Positions 48,499 through 56,832 of a stretch of DNA of 64,000 nucleotides are shown here, piece after piece. Position 1 is the stretch's first letter. Every line of letters starts with the position of its first letter. The position numbers were made by a program, and so were the translations under genes. The stretch comes from Candidatus Aminicenantota bacterium (GTDB taxonomy: Bacteria > Acidobacteriota > Aminicenantia > S016-38), in NCBI GenBank assembly GCA_026987025.1, contig JALSNJ010000026.1, forward strand, positions 1-64,000, in the 5' to 3' direction. The notes below the pieces were generated by a model. It was given only the letters and a program-made list of their open reading frames with translations, ran no database searches and was not told the DNA's origin.

Positions 48499-49884
48499 TC
48501 AGTGAAATTTTCTGCGCCTCCAGAAGAAAGGGGGAAATTTACCCTTCCCGGAGGAAGCCCCGTACTCGTAGGCCCCCATGTCCACGCCCTTTCCCCAGGG
48601 CCTTCTTCCCCCTTCCAGGTCGTCGGAGGGAGCCCCCTGGGAGGTTCCAGCGTCTATGCACGGGCTTTGCCTCCTCAGGTGGAAATCCCCTTCCCTGCCC
48701 CAGGCCGGCTGGAGGAACATGGGGTCCCTGGAAATGTTCCCCTCCCCCAGGCGGGAAATTTCCCCTGGTCCGAACCTTTTTCCTCCCACGATTATCTGGG
48801 TGGAGGAGCCGGTTATGTATATATCGCTGTGGTCCATGGAAAATTTCACCCTGGGGCCTATGTAAACAGGGTCGCTTCCCCCGAAGATTATGAGGTTGCG
48901 GAAAAGCACATTTATGCTTACGGCCTGGTCGTAGCCCACATAGACAGGATAGTTTCCGGCAACATCCCTGTCGTATATGGTTACATTTACTATCTCAAAG
49001 CGGGCCCCGGCCTCCCTTACCTGGTCTATGACTAAGGAGGCCCAGGGGGTAGGGGTGGGGTCCCCGTCTCCCCTGCCGTAAATGAGAACATTCTCCACCC
49101 TGCTTCCCCCTCCCCAGACCTTAACCCCATCGCAGGAGTTGTTGGCGACTATGGTTCTGTGTATGTAGGTTTTCCTTGCCTTGGAGTCTATACCGTCCCC
49201 CCGGTTGTGCTCCACCAGGCAGTCGGCTATTTCCACCGGCCCCTCCGAGGGTTCTATTCCGAAGCCATCGGGCCTGTCGTAGGGAGAAGGGCCAGAACCA
49301 CCCTGATAGTAATGGCCGCTGTAGTCCAGATAGCATCCCTTTATCAGAACATCCCTCCATCCCCCCTGGGCCGGGGCAGGCCCTCCTATGGCCCCGAAAC
49401 CGCAATGGTGAATTCTGGAGTCCAGGATTTTCAAATGGGAGGGATCCCGCAGGTCTACGCACATTTCGTCCAGGTGGTGAATGTGAAGGTTCCTCAGCTC
49501 TATATGGGAACAGGGTCCCCAGGCGGTTATCCCTTCCCGAAAAGGCTCCCCTTTATAATTGGTTATCTCCAAGTTTTCTATCCTTATGTATCTCTTACCC
49601 CCCAGGTCTACGGCTGCCAGGAGGTTATTCCTACCCTTCAAAACCACCTTCCCCTCTCCCCTTATAACGGTCCATTTTCCTGCAGCTCCCGAGGGGGGCG
49701 TCAACATGTCCTCCCAGTATCTTGAGAGAACATACTCCCCCTCAAGGATAACCAGGGTATCCCCGGAGGAAATGTGTTTCGTGGCGTATCCAGGGGTAGC
49801 CCAGGGTTTTTCCTTGGTCCCTGGGTTGGAATTGCTCCCCTTAGGGGAGACATAATAGGTGGTGGCCCACAGAATTAGGGGCAA
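48499..49884 (-). CDS. Secreted right-handed parallel beta-helix protein
   Basis: A 461-residue protein. Near the N-terminus is TYYVSPKGSNSNPGTKEKPW, the start typical of secreted beta-helix proteins. Many short repeats follow with Ile/Val/Asn ladders (RIENLEITNYKG, HIELRNLHIHHLD, VEIADCLVEHNRGDGID). The end has SPCIDAGTSQGAPSDDLEGG and GVDMGAYEYG, typical of the family C-terminus, then a basic tail (FFWRRRKFH). Polysaccharide binding or cleavage is typical but unproven. The only in-frame start is a TTG after an 8-T run; the SD (AAGGAGG) is 13 nt away, and the signal peptide is cut short (see findings). Confidence 0.8.
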   Translation of the reverse strand: MPLILWATTYYVSPKGSNSNPGTKEKPWATPGYATKHISSGDTLVILEGEYVLSRYWEDMLTPPSGAAGKWTVIRGEGKVVLKGRNNLLAAVDLGGKRYIRIENLEITNYKGEPFREGITAWGPCSHIELRNLHIHHLDEMCVDLRDPSHLKILDSRIHHCGFGAIGGPAPAQGGWRDVLIKGCYLDYSGHYYQGGSGPSPYDRPDGFGIEPSEGPVEIADCLVEHNRGDGIDSKARKTYIHRTIVANNSCDGVKVWGGGSRVENVLIYGRGDGDPTPTPWASLVIDQVREAGARFEIVNVTIYDRDVAGNYPVYVGYDQAVSINVLFRNLIIFGGSDPVYIGPRVKFSMDHSDIYITGSSTQIIVGGKRFGPGEISRLGEGNISRDPMFLQPAWGREGDFHLRRQSPCIDAGTSQGAPSDDLEGGRRPWGKGVDMGAYEYGASSGKGKFPPFFWRRRKFH

Positions 49885-49910
49885 AAAAAAGCAGAAGCCT
49901 CCTTATCCCA

Positions 49911-51056
49911 TCACTTCACCAGCCCCTTGGTGCCGAACTTCTTGCTCCACAGGTCTAAGTAGGCGCAGGACTGGTAAATGGAGGAATAGGTTCCCACAAC
50001 CACTCCTATGAACATGGTCAGGGCAAATCCGTGTATTACCTCTCCGCCGAAAAGAACCAAGGCAAGAAGGGCCAGCAGGGTGGTGCCGGAGGTAAGGATG
50101 GTGCGGGAGAGGGTCTGATTTATGCTCAGGTTCAGAAGTTCTCCGAAGCTCATATCCTTCCTCTTCCTGAATATGGGAAAGTTCTCCCTTACCCTGTCGT
50201 AAACCACTATGGTATCGTTTATGGAATATCCCACTATGGTGAGCAGGGCCGCCACTATTTTGAGGTCAAACTCTATTTTTAGAAAGTATATGAAGGCCAA
50301 GGTAACCAGAACATCGTGGGCCAGGGTAAGAACTGCCGAAAAACCGTAAAGAAGCCTGAACCTGAAGGCTATGTATATTAACATCCCCAGCAGGGCCCAG
50401 ACTGTGGCCAGAACAGCCTTGTGCCTGAGGATTCTTCCCACCTGTGGTCCCACATACTCTACCCTCATAACGGAAACGGAACCCAGGAAGGTCTTTTCCT
50501 TCAGGTAATTTAAGGGAGCCGTGGGAACCCCCGCCTCCTTCAGCTCTTCAAAACCCCTTATTATCTTTTTCTCCTTTTTCACTTCGGCTATCTTCCGGGC
50601 CCAGAGGTCCGCCTTCTCCTCCGGGAAGGCCTTAGCCAGAAGGTCCTTTATCTCCGCCGTGGACATGAGGTTCAGGTTCAGCTTTTCCTTTGATAGCTTC
50701 TCCTCCTGGGGCGACATGAAAAGAAGAACAAGTCGGTTGGCGATTTTAAGGTGCTCTTCTTCCTCGCCGGTTCCCATTTTTTCTACCCTTATAATGTACT
50801 CGTCGGAGGAATTCTCCACTGCCTGGATGATGGCGTTTTTAAAGCCGGCTTTCTTGAGTTTAGCCCTTAATTCGTCTATTTTCACGGGATGGGAAAACTT
50901 TATCTGCAGGAGGGTTCCCCCCACGAAATCTATCCCGTAATTGAGGCCGTTCTTCTGGATGAAAACCAGCCCCGCTATTATCACGGCCAGTGACACAGCA
51001 AAGGCCATATACTTGGCTTTCATAAAGTTTATATTGGTCCTTTTGAAGAAACGCAT
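49911..51056 (-). CDS. secF: Protein translocase subunit SecF
   Basis: A 381-residue RND-type membrane protein with six transmembrane segments. NYGIDFVGGTLLQIKF is the conserved N-terminal motif; the periplasmic P4-like region is longer than in E. coli (381 versus 323 residues), with an inserted Lys/Glu-rich helical stretch near 110-175. The C-terminus has VGYSINDTIVVYDRVREN. With SecD it uses the proton gradient to pull proteins through SecYEG. The ATG has AAGGAGGGG upstream and lies 9 nt after secD. Confidence 0.94.
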   Translation of the reverse strand: MRFFKRTNINFMKAKYMAFAVSLAVIIAGLVFIQKNGLNYGIDFVGGTLLQIKFSHPVKIDELRAKLKKAGFKNAIIQAVENSSDEYIIRVEKMGTGEEEEHLKIANRLVLLFMSPQEEKLSKEKLNLNLMSTAEIKDLLAKAFPEEKADLWARKIAEVKKEKKIIRGFEELKEAGVPTAPLNYLKEKTFLGSVSVMRVEYVGPQVGRILRHKAVLATVWALLGMLIYIAFRFRLLYGFSAVLTLAHDVLVTLAFIYFLKIEFDLKIVAALLTIVGYSINDTIVVYDRVRENFPIFRKRKDMSFGELLNLSINQTLSRTILTSGTTLLALLALVLFGGEVIHGFALTMFIGVVVGTYSSIYQSCAYLDLWSKKFGTKGLVK

Positions 51057-51065
51057 TTCCCCTCC

Positions 51066-52607
51066 TTAAATGCTGATTTTTTCCACTTTTCTCTTTCCGA
51101 AGTAGAGGAGCTCAAAGATGGCCTTGGATACGAAGACCGCCGTGTATATGGAAGCGATGATGCCCAGAATTAATGTGACGGCGAAGCCCTTTATGGGCCC
51201 TGTGCCGAAGCTGAAAAGGAAGATGGCAGCAATTACCGTGGTGATGTTGGCGTCCAGAATGGTAACGAAGGCCCTGGAAAATCCCGCATCTATGGCTGCT
51301 AAGGGGGTTTTACCCCCATCCAGCTCCTCCCTTATCCTCTCAAAGATAAGAACATTGGCGTCCACCGACATTCCGATGGTAAGAACTATACCTGCGATTC
51401 CCGGAAGGGTAAGGGCCGCGTGGAAAAGGGCTAAGGAGCCGAAAATTATTATCATGTTAAGGATAAGGGCTAAGGTAGCGTTCACCCCGGCCAGGCGGTA
51501 GTAAAAAATCATGAAACCCATAACGAGGATCAGGGCCAAGATGGAGGCCTTCAATCCCTTCCTTATGGAATCGGCCCCCAAGGAAGGGCCTATGGTCCTT
51601 TCCTCAACTATTTTTATTCCGGCCGGCAGGGAACCTGTCCTGAGGACTAAGGCCAGGTCGTGAGCCGTCTCCTGGGTAAACTGTCCTTCAATAATTCCCT
51701 CGTAGGATATCCGGGCGTTGATAACCGGGGCGCTCTGTATAACATTGTCCAGGACTATGGCCAGACGCCTTCCGATGTTCTCGCTGGTTACCTTTTCAAA
51801 CTTTCGGGCCCCCTCCGCATTGAGGGTAAAGCAAACCGCGGGCATGTTATAGCGGTCGGCACAGCTGCGGGCGGTCTTGAGGTCCCTGCCGGTTACCGCC
51901 GCCAGCCTCTCCACTATGAAATATCCCTGTCCCTTGCTGGGAAGCACCTGAAGGTCCGAGGGAAGGCTTCCCCCGTATTTTTTCAGGGCCTCTTCCCTGG
52001 TGGGGAAGGGCCCATCCTTGACCAGCTTAAGCTCCAGAAGGGCTGTGTTTTTAAGAAGGGCCCTCACCCTTTTGGGGTCGTCCACCCCGGGAAGTTCCAC
52101 CACTATTTTGTCGCCGTGCAGGCCCTGCCGCTGGATAACAGGCTCGGAGATTCCGAACTCGTCTACCCTTCTTCTTATGGTTTCCAGAGCTTCTTCCACG
52201 GAGTTTTCCCGGAGCATGGCTTCGTATTTCTTCTTCATGGTGAGCTCGGCCTTTCCCTCCACGATTCCGGAGTAATCCCAGTTAAGGGAGAAATTGCTGG
52301 CCACCAGAGCGTCAAAGTCCCTTTCCCTGTCCCCTGGAATGCCTTCCACTACAATGGTCTTAATGCCCTTCCCATAGACCCTCCCCACCTTAATGCCTTC
52401 ATCCTCCAGCAGGGACTTCAAGTGGAGTATTTCCTGGTCCCTTTCCATCTTCACCGCATCGTCGGTCACAACCTGAAGGACCAGGTGCATACCTCCCTTC
52501 AGGTCAAGGCCCAGCTTAATCTTCCGGGAAGGGGGAACCATGAAGTAAATGAACAAAAGCAGAGAACCGATTATTACGGCGAACTTCCAGCCCACCTTTC
52601 TCTTCAT
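51066..52607 (-). CDS. secD: Protein translocase subunit SecD
   Basis: A 513-residue RND-type protein. It has KLGLDLKGGMHLVLQV near the N-terminus, the P1 domain with RRVDEFGISEPVIQRQG and VELPGVDDPKRVRALL, and six transmembrane segments. The conserved SVDANVLIFERIREEL lies in the membrane domain. The order yajC-secD-secF with tgt upstream is the classical arrangement. SD: GAAGAGGTG upstream of the ATG. Confidence 0.95.
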   Translation of the reverse strand: MKRKVGWKFAVIIGSLLLFIYFMVPPSRKIKLGLDLKGGMHLVLQVVTDDAVKMERDQEILHLKSLLEDEGIKVGRVYGKGIKTIVVEGIPGDRERDFDALVASNFSLNWDYSGIVEGKAELTMKKKYEAMLRENSVEEALETIRRRVDEFGISEPVIQRQGLHGDKIVVELPGVDDPKRVRALLKNTALLELKLVKDGPFPTREEALKKYGGSLPSDLQVLPSKGQGYFIVERLAAVTGRDLKTARSCADRYNMPAVCFTLNAEGARKFEKVTSENIGRRLAIVLDNVIQSAPVINARISYEGIIEGQFTQETAHDLALVLRTGSLPAGIKIVEERTIGPSLGADSIRKGLKASILALILVMGFMIFYYRLAGVNATLALILNMIIIFGSLALFHAALTLPGIAGIVLTIGMSVDANVLIFERIREELDGGKTPLAAIDAGFSRAFVTILDANITTVIAAIFLFSFGTGPIKGFAVTLILGIIASIYTAVFVSKAIFELLYFGKRKVEKISI

Positions 52608-52611
52608 GCCT

Positions 52612-52920
52612 TCACCTCTTCTTGGTTACTGCGCTTATGTAGTTCTTCACCACCTCAAGCTTGGTGCCCAGGGAATCTATCTCCACCCTATCTTCGTATA
52701 CAGCGGTGACCTTTCCCACTATCCCTCCGGCGGTGACCACCCCATCCCCCACCTCAATGGAATCAATCATCTGCTGATGCTTCTTCTGGCGTTTTTTGGC
52801 AGGGACAATGAGCAAAAGGTAAAAAATAACGAAAATTATGGCTATCATTATCAGGGAGCCGAGAAAACCTCCCTGCTGCCCTGCCTGGGCTGAAGATTGG
52901 GCATAAAGCATGTTGATCAT
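52612..52920 (-). CDS. yajC: Sec translocon accessory protein YajC
   Basis: A 102-residue YajC with one transmembrane helix (about 22-42; SLIMIAIIFVIFYLLLIVP) and the cytosolic part RPQKKRQKKHQ-like, then GDGVVTAGGIVGKVTAVYEDRVEI, highly conserved. The start is the ATG at 52920 overlapping the tgt stop (ATGA), with GGAGG 5 nt upstream; four further in-frame codons lie upstream. It associates with SecDF. Confidence 0.92.
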   Translation of the reverse strand: MINMLYAQSSAQAGQQGGFLGSLIMIAIIFVIFYLLLIVPAKKRQKKHQQMIDSIEVGDGVVTAGGIVGKVTAVYEDRVEIDSLGTKLEVVKNYISAVTKKR

Positions 52921-54011
52921 TTCTCCCTCCAATTTTTTTCTAAATCCCTCAGAAACTCCCGAAGGTAATTGGCCTTAATATATTTACGAATTTTCTCCAT
53001 TATGTCAAGAAAGAAGCGAAGGTTTATCAAGGTGTTGTAAAGGGCGGAGTTTATGTGGCCGGAGACATGGAGATGGCGAAGAAGTGCCCTGGAGAAAGGG
53101 TATTTTGGATATGCCGGCTCAGGGTCCGTGGCATATTCTTTCCTTTTGATCCTGAGGAGCCCCTCACCGGTGAAAACCTGCCCCCTTCTGCCGTTCCTGG
53201 TGGGGATCACACAGTCAAAGAGGTCAACCCCCCTTAAAACCGCCTTTACTATCTGGATGGGATGCCCTATGCCCATGAGATAACGGGGCTTTTCCTCCGG
53301 AAGATGGGCCACCGTCTCCTCCACGGCCCCCATCATATCTTCCTCGCTCTCTCCCACCCCCAATCCACCTATACCGAATCCATCAAAACCCATGGCTGCC
53401 AGATGGCGGGCGGAGCTTTTCCTGAGGTCAGGATAAATTCCCCCCTGAACTATCCCGAAGAAGGCGGTGGAAGTCCTCATCTGGGAGATCTTCCTGGCTG
53501 CCCTTTCCGCCCATCTCAGGGTCCTGGAGGTGGCCTCCTCCACCAGGGTGCGTGGGGCCTCGTTGGAGACGAAGTGGTCCAGAACCATGGCAATATCAAC
53601 CCCCAGCCTGCCCTGATATTCAATAACATCCTCCGGGGAAAGGAAATGTCTGCTGCCGTCCCTGTGGGAGGAGAAGTAAATGCCTTCCTCCTTCACCTCC
53701 ACCTTGGAGGAAAGGCTGAAGATCTGAAAACCGCCGGAGTCGGTAAGAATGGCCCCCGGCCAGGCCATGAATTTTTGTATTCCCCCCACCTTCTCCACCG
53801 TCTCTATTCCGGGCCTCAGATAAAGATGATAAAGGTTGGAAAGCAGGAGACGATAGCCCATTTCCCAAAGCTGAGAGGGAAAGACCCCCTTTACCGCTCC
53901 CTCTGTTCCCACGGGCATAAAGGCCGGGGTTAAAACAGGACCGGATTTCGTGTAAAGAACCCCCACCCTGGCCCCGGAGCTTCGGTCCTTCCAGAGGATT
54001 TCAAATTTCAT
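52917..54011 (-). CDS. tgt: Queuine tRNA-ribosyltransferase without the zinc site
   Basis: A 364-residue TIM-barrel enzyme exchanging guanine 34 for preQ1 in GUN-anticodon tRNAs. The general acid/base D91 (LTDSGGFQIFSL), the substrate loop GIGGLGVGE and nucleophile D266 (DLFDCVIPTRNGRRGQVF) are intact. The family's structural zinc site (CxCxxC, then His about 26 residues on) is missing. The aligned stretch at 295-311 reads DPEPAYPKYPFSRALL with no cysteine, and the later HN is IN (329-330). All four ligands are gone while the fold around them is kept, so the enzyme is probably active but zinc-free. No queuosine synthesis genes are nearby. Confidence 0.9.
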   Translation of the reverse strand: MKFEILWKDRSSGARVGVLYTKSGPVLTPAFMPVGTEGAVKGVFPSQLWEMGYRLLLSNLYHLYLRPGIETVEKVGGIQKFMAWPGAILTDSGGFQIFSLSSKVEVKEEGIYFSSHRDGSRHFLSPEDVIEYQGRLGVDIAMVLDHFVSNEAPRTLVEEATSRTLRWAERAARKISQMRTSTAFFGIVQGGIYPDLRKSSARHLAAMGFDGFGIGGLGVGESEEDMMGAVEETVAHLPEEKPRYLMGIGHPIQIVKAVLRGVDLFDCVIPTRNGRRGQVFTGEGLLRIKRKEYATDPEPAYPKYPFSRALLRHLHVSGHINSALYNTLINLRFFLDIMEKIRKYIKANYLREFLRDLEKNWREK

Positions 54012-54976
54012 TTATTAAATCTAATGTTCAGCACATCCCCATCCCTTACCCTGTAGTCCTTCCCCTCCAAGCGAACTTTACCGGCCCTATGAAGACCGGA
54101 CCATCCTCCGGCGGAGACAAATTCCTCCCAGCCCGCCACCTCAGCCCTCACAAATCCCTTAGCCATATCCGTGTGTATTTTCCCCGCGGCCTCCAGGACC
54201 GTGGAATTCCTCCTCAGGGTCCAGGCCCGGGCTTCCCTCCTGTTGGCGGTGAAGAAGACCAGCAGGTCCAGGACCCTGTAAATCCTCGCCACGAAACCTT
54301 CCGCCTTCAGTTCCCTTATCCCGAACTCCTCCATGAGCTGCTGCCTTTCTTCGTCCCCGCTTTCCAGCAGCTCCTTTTCCGTAAGAAGGTCCATCACCAC
54401 CACCGCCCTCCCTTTTTCCTCCTTTTCTATGGGAAGGAACCCCTCCAGTTCCTCAAATTTAACATTTACAACATGGATGATGGGCTTCAGGGAAAGTAGA
54501 CCAAGGCCGGAAAACTCCTCCTTGTCGTGGGGATATGCTTGCCTCAGGGGTTTTCCTTCGGACAAAACCTCCAATGCCCCATTTAAGGCGGATATTTTCC
54601 TCTCCAGATCCCTGGACTTTTGCCTGGAATATTGTTTCTGTGCCTTCTCCAGGGCAGCCTCTACGGTCTTAAGGTCCTTCTCCAGGAAATCCTCTTCCGC
54701 CTCCCCTATTTCCCTCAGGGGTTCGCCACTGCGGACCACATGTATAAGACCCAGGGCAGCCCTCATTTCGCTTAGCATCTCCCTGGCAGGGGGGTCCTCA
54801 AACCCCATGTGAACAAAGGTAATTTTTGAGGAGCCCTCCGCCTCCGCCACCTTTACCAGCCTCGGATCCTTCGCCTCCACTACCGCCATGTGCCTTCTCT
54901 TTTCACCCAGGCCCGTAAGAATCTGGAAGAGGGTGGTCTTTCCGCTCTGGGGTTTTCCGAAGATGACTATGTTCAT
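54008..54976 (-). CDS. Shortened YchF/OLA1-like P-loop protein with TGS domain
   Basis: A 322-residue protein related to the Obg-family ATPase YchF (363 residues in E. coli). The P-loop is GKPQSGKTT (7-15) instead of GLPNVGKST. The usual DIAGLVKGASKGEGLG segment (switch II and Gly-rich loop) is missing; the equivalent stretch reads FVHMGFEDPPAREMLSEM. The base-recognition region reads NVKFEE, as in YchF (NVDE). A helical insert and C-terminal TGS-like module (EVAGWEEFVSAGGWSGLHRAGKVRLEGKDYRVRDGDVLNIRFNK) remain. YchF binds ribosomes and ATP; without the switch it may bind but not hydrolyse. Confidence 0.75.
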   Translation of the reverse strand: MNIVIFGKPQSGKTTLFQILTGLGEKRRHMAVVEAKDPRLVKVAEAEGSSKITFVHMGFEDPPAREMLSEMRAALGLIHVVRSGEPLREIGEAEEDFLEKDLKTVEAALEKAQKQYSRQKSRDLERKISALNGALEVLSEGKPLRQAYPHDKEEFSGLGLLSLKPIIHVVNVKFEELEGFLPIEKEEKGRAVVVMDLLTEKELLESGDEERQQLMEEFGIRELKAEGFVARIYRVLDLLVFFTANRREARAWTLRRNSTVLEAAGKIHTDMAKGFVRAEVAGWEEFVSAGGWSGLHRAGKVRLEGKDYRVRDGDVLNIRFNK

Positions 54977-56832
54977 CTAACGATGGCGCCCGGGGGCACC
55001 TCCTCCGGAACCACCAGGAGGTAGGGTTTACCGTCCACATCCGCCGCCAGGAGCATTCCCTGGGATTCGTGCCCCCTTATTCTGGCGGGCTTGAGGTTGG
55101 TTACCACCACTATCTTCTTGCCCAGGAGCTCCTCGGGGGTGTAATACTGGCGGAGCCCGGCCACCAGATTCCTTTCGTGGTCACCCATGTCTACTTTTAG
55201 AAGGTAAAGCTTATCGGCGTTGGGTGCGGGCTTTACCTCCAGTATCTTCCCCACCTTAAGCCCCATCTTGAAGAAATCTTCAATGGTGACATAGGTTTTT
55301 TCTTCCCTTTTCTCTTCCATATCCTTTTCCTCCTTAAAGAACTCGGCCTTATCCACCCTGGGGAAAAGGCCATCCAGCCTTTCTATTTTTCTCTTCTCGT
55401 CATAGGCGTCCCAGGAAAATTCCCCCGGGCTGGAAAGGGCGCGCTTTATCTTCCCGCCGGCCTCTGGCATAACGGGAATTATGAACTTGAGGGATGCGTG
55501 CAGAGCCTTAAAGCAGGTAAGAAGAATCCTGGAGGTCCTGCCGGGGGACTTCACCCCGCTCCTCCAGGGCTCTGTCTCCACTAAGTACTTGTTGATGCCC
55601 CTCAAGTAATTCCAGAGCAAAGATAGCCCCTTGGAGAACTCGTAATTTTCAAAGGCCCGCTCTATCTCAGGCTCCACCTCCTTCCACCGATTCTCCATCC
55701 TCCTGTCAGTCTCCAGAGCCGGGGAGGGAGCCGGAAGGTTTCCGGAGAAATATTTGACTGCCATGGCGGTGGTCCGAGAGACGATGTTCCCCAGCTCGTT
55801 GGCCAGGTCTGCGTTGTACCTTTCAATGAAACCTTCGTGGGAAAAATTCCCATCCTGGCCTATGGGGGTCTCCCTCAGCAGAAAGTATCTGACGGCGTCG
55901 GAGCCGAAATTCTCTATTAGAATGTGGGGGTCCAGAACATTTCCCAGGTGCTTGGACATTTTCCTGCGGTCCACTAACCACCATCCGTGGGAAAGAACGG
56001 TCCTGGGCAGGGGATAACCCAAGGCCATAAGAAAAGCAGGCCAGTAAACGGCGTGAAATATAATGATGTCCTTGCCGATTATGTGGAGGTCCGCAGGCCA
56101 GTATTTATCAAATTTATCCCTGAGCCCTGTAACATAGTTAAAAAGGGCGTCAAACCACACATAAATCACATGCTTGGGGTCCGAGGGAACCCTTATCCCC
56201 CAGTTTATAGTGGTGCGGGTGATGCTCAGGTCCCTCAAGCCCTGCTCCACGAAACTAACCACCTTGTTCATCATGAAGGGAGGTTTTACGAAGTCAGGAT
56301 TCCTTTTGTAAAAGTCCAGGAGGGGCCTGCGGAAGGCAGAAAGCCTGAAGAAGTAATTTTCCTCGGTTATGAATTCCCCCTTTCCGCCGCAATCCGGGCA
56401 TATCTTCACCCCGTCCACCTCCTCGGCATCGTCGGGAATGTAAGCCTCGCAGTTGTAGCAATACCATCCGCTGTAGGAACCCTTGTATATGTGCCCCTTT
56501 CTTTTAAGCTCCTCAAATATTTCTGCCACCCTCTTCTCGTGGAAATCCATGGTGGTCCTGATGAAAAAATCGTATTCTATATTCAGCGCCTTCCAGAGGT
56601 TTTTGAAGTGGGGGACCATCTCATCGGCCAGCTCCCTTGGGCTTTTCCCCATGGAGCGGGCTGCCTTTTCAATCTTGCCTCCGTGCTCGTCCGTTCCGGT
56701 TAGGTAAAAGACATCGTATCCCTTTATCTTCTTGAAACGGGCTATAACATCGCCGATAACTGTTGTATAGGCGTGGCCCAGGTGGGGCTTTCCATTCACA
56801 TAATAAATAGGAGTGGTAAGGTAAAACTTCAT
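54973..56832 (-). CDS. metG: Methionyl-tRNA synthetase with C-terminal tRNA-binding domain
   Basis: A 619-residue class I synthetase. The ATP motif HLGH lies in YYVNGKPHLGHAYTT, and KMSKH (the KMSKS equivalent) in RRKMSKHLGNV. Between them is a zinc knuckle with two CxxC pairs (CYNC, CPDC). The C-terminal Trbp111-like domain (about 515-619; VGKILEVKPAPNADKLYLLKVDMG) aids tRNA binding and dimerisation. The start is the ATG at 56832, overlapping the larC stop with GGAGGG upstream; four further in-frame codons are ignored. Confidence 0.96.
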   Translation of the reverse strand: MKFYLTTPIYYVNGKPHLGHAYTTVIGDVIARFKKIKGYDVFYLTGTDEHGGKIEKAARSMGKSPRELADEMVPHFKNLWKALNIEYDFFIRTTMDFHEKRVAEIFEELKRKGHIYKGSYSGWYCYNCEAYIPDDAEEVDGVKICPDCGGKGEFITEENYFFRLSAFRRPLLDFYKRNPDFVKPPFMMNKVVSFVEQGLRDLSITRTTINWGIRVPSDPKHVIYVWFDALFNYVTGLRDKFDKYWPADLHIIGKDIIIFHAVYWPAFLMALGYPLPRTVLSHGWWLVDRRKMSKHLGNVLDPHILIENFGSDAVRYFLLRETPIGQDGNFSHEGFIERYNADLANELGNIVSRTTAMAVKYFSGNLPAPSPALETDRRMENRWKEVEPEIERAFENYEFSKGLSLLWNYLRGINKYLVETEPWRSGVKSPGRTSRILLTCFKALHASLKFIIPVMPEAGGKIKRALSSPGEFSWDAYDEKRKIERLDGLFPRVDKAEFFKEEKDMEEKREEKTYVTIEDFFKMGLKVGKILEVKPAPNADKLYLLKVDMGDHERNLVAGLRQYYTPEELLGKKIVVVTNLKPARIRGHESQGMLLAADVDGKPYLLVVPEEVPPGAIVR

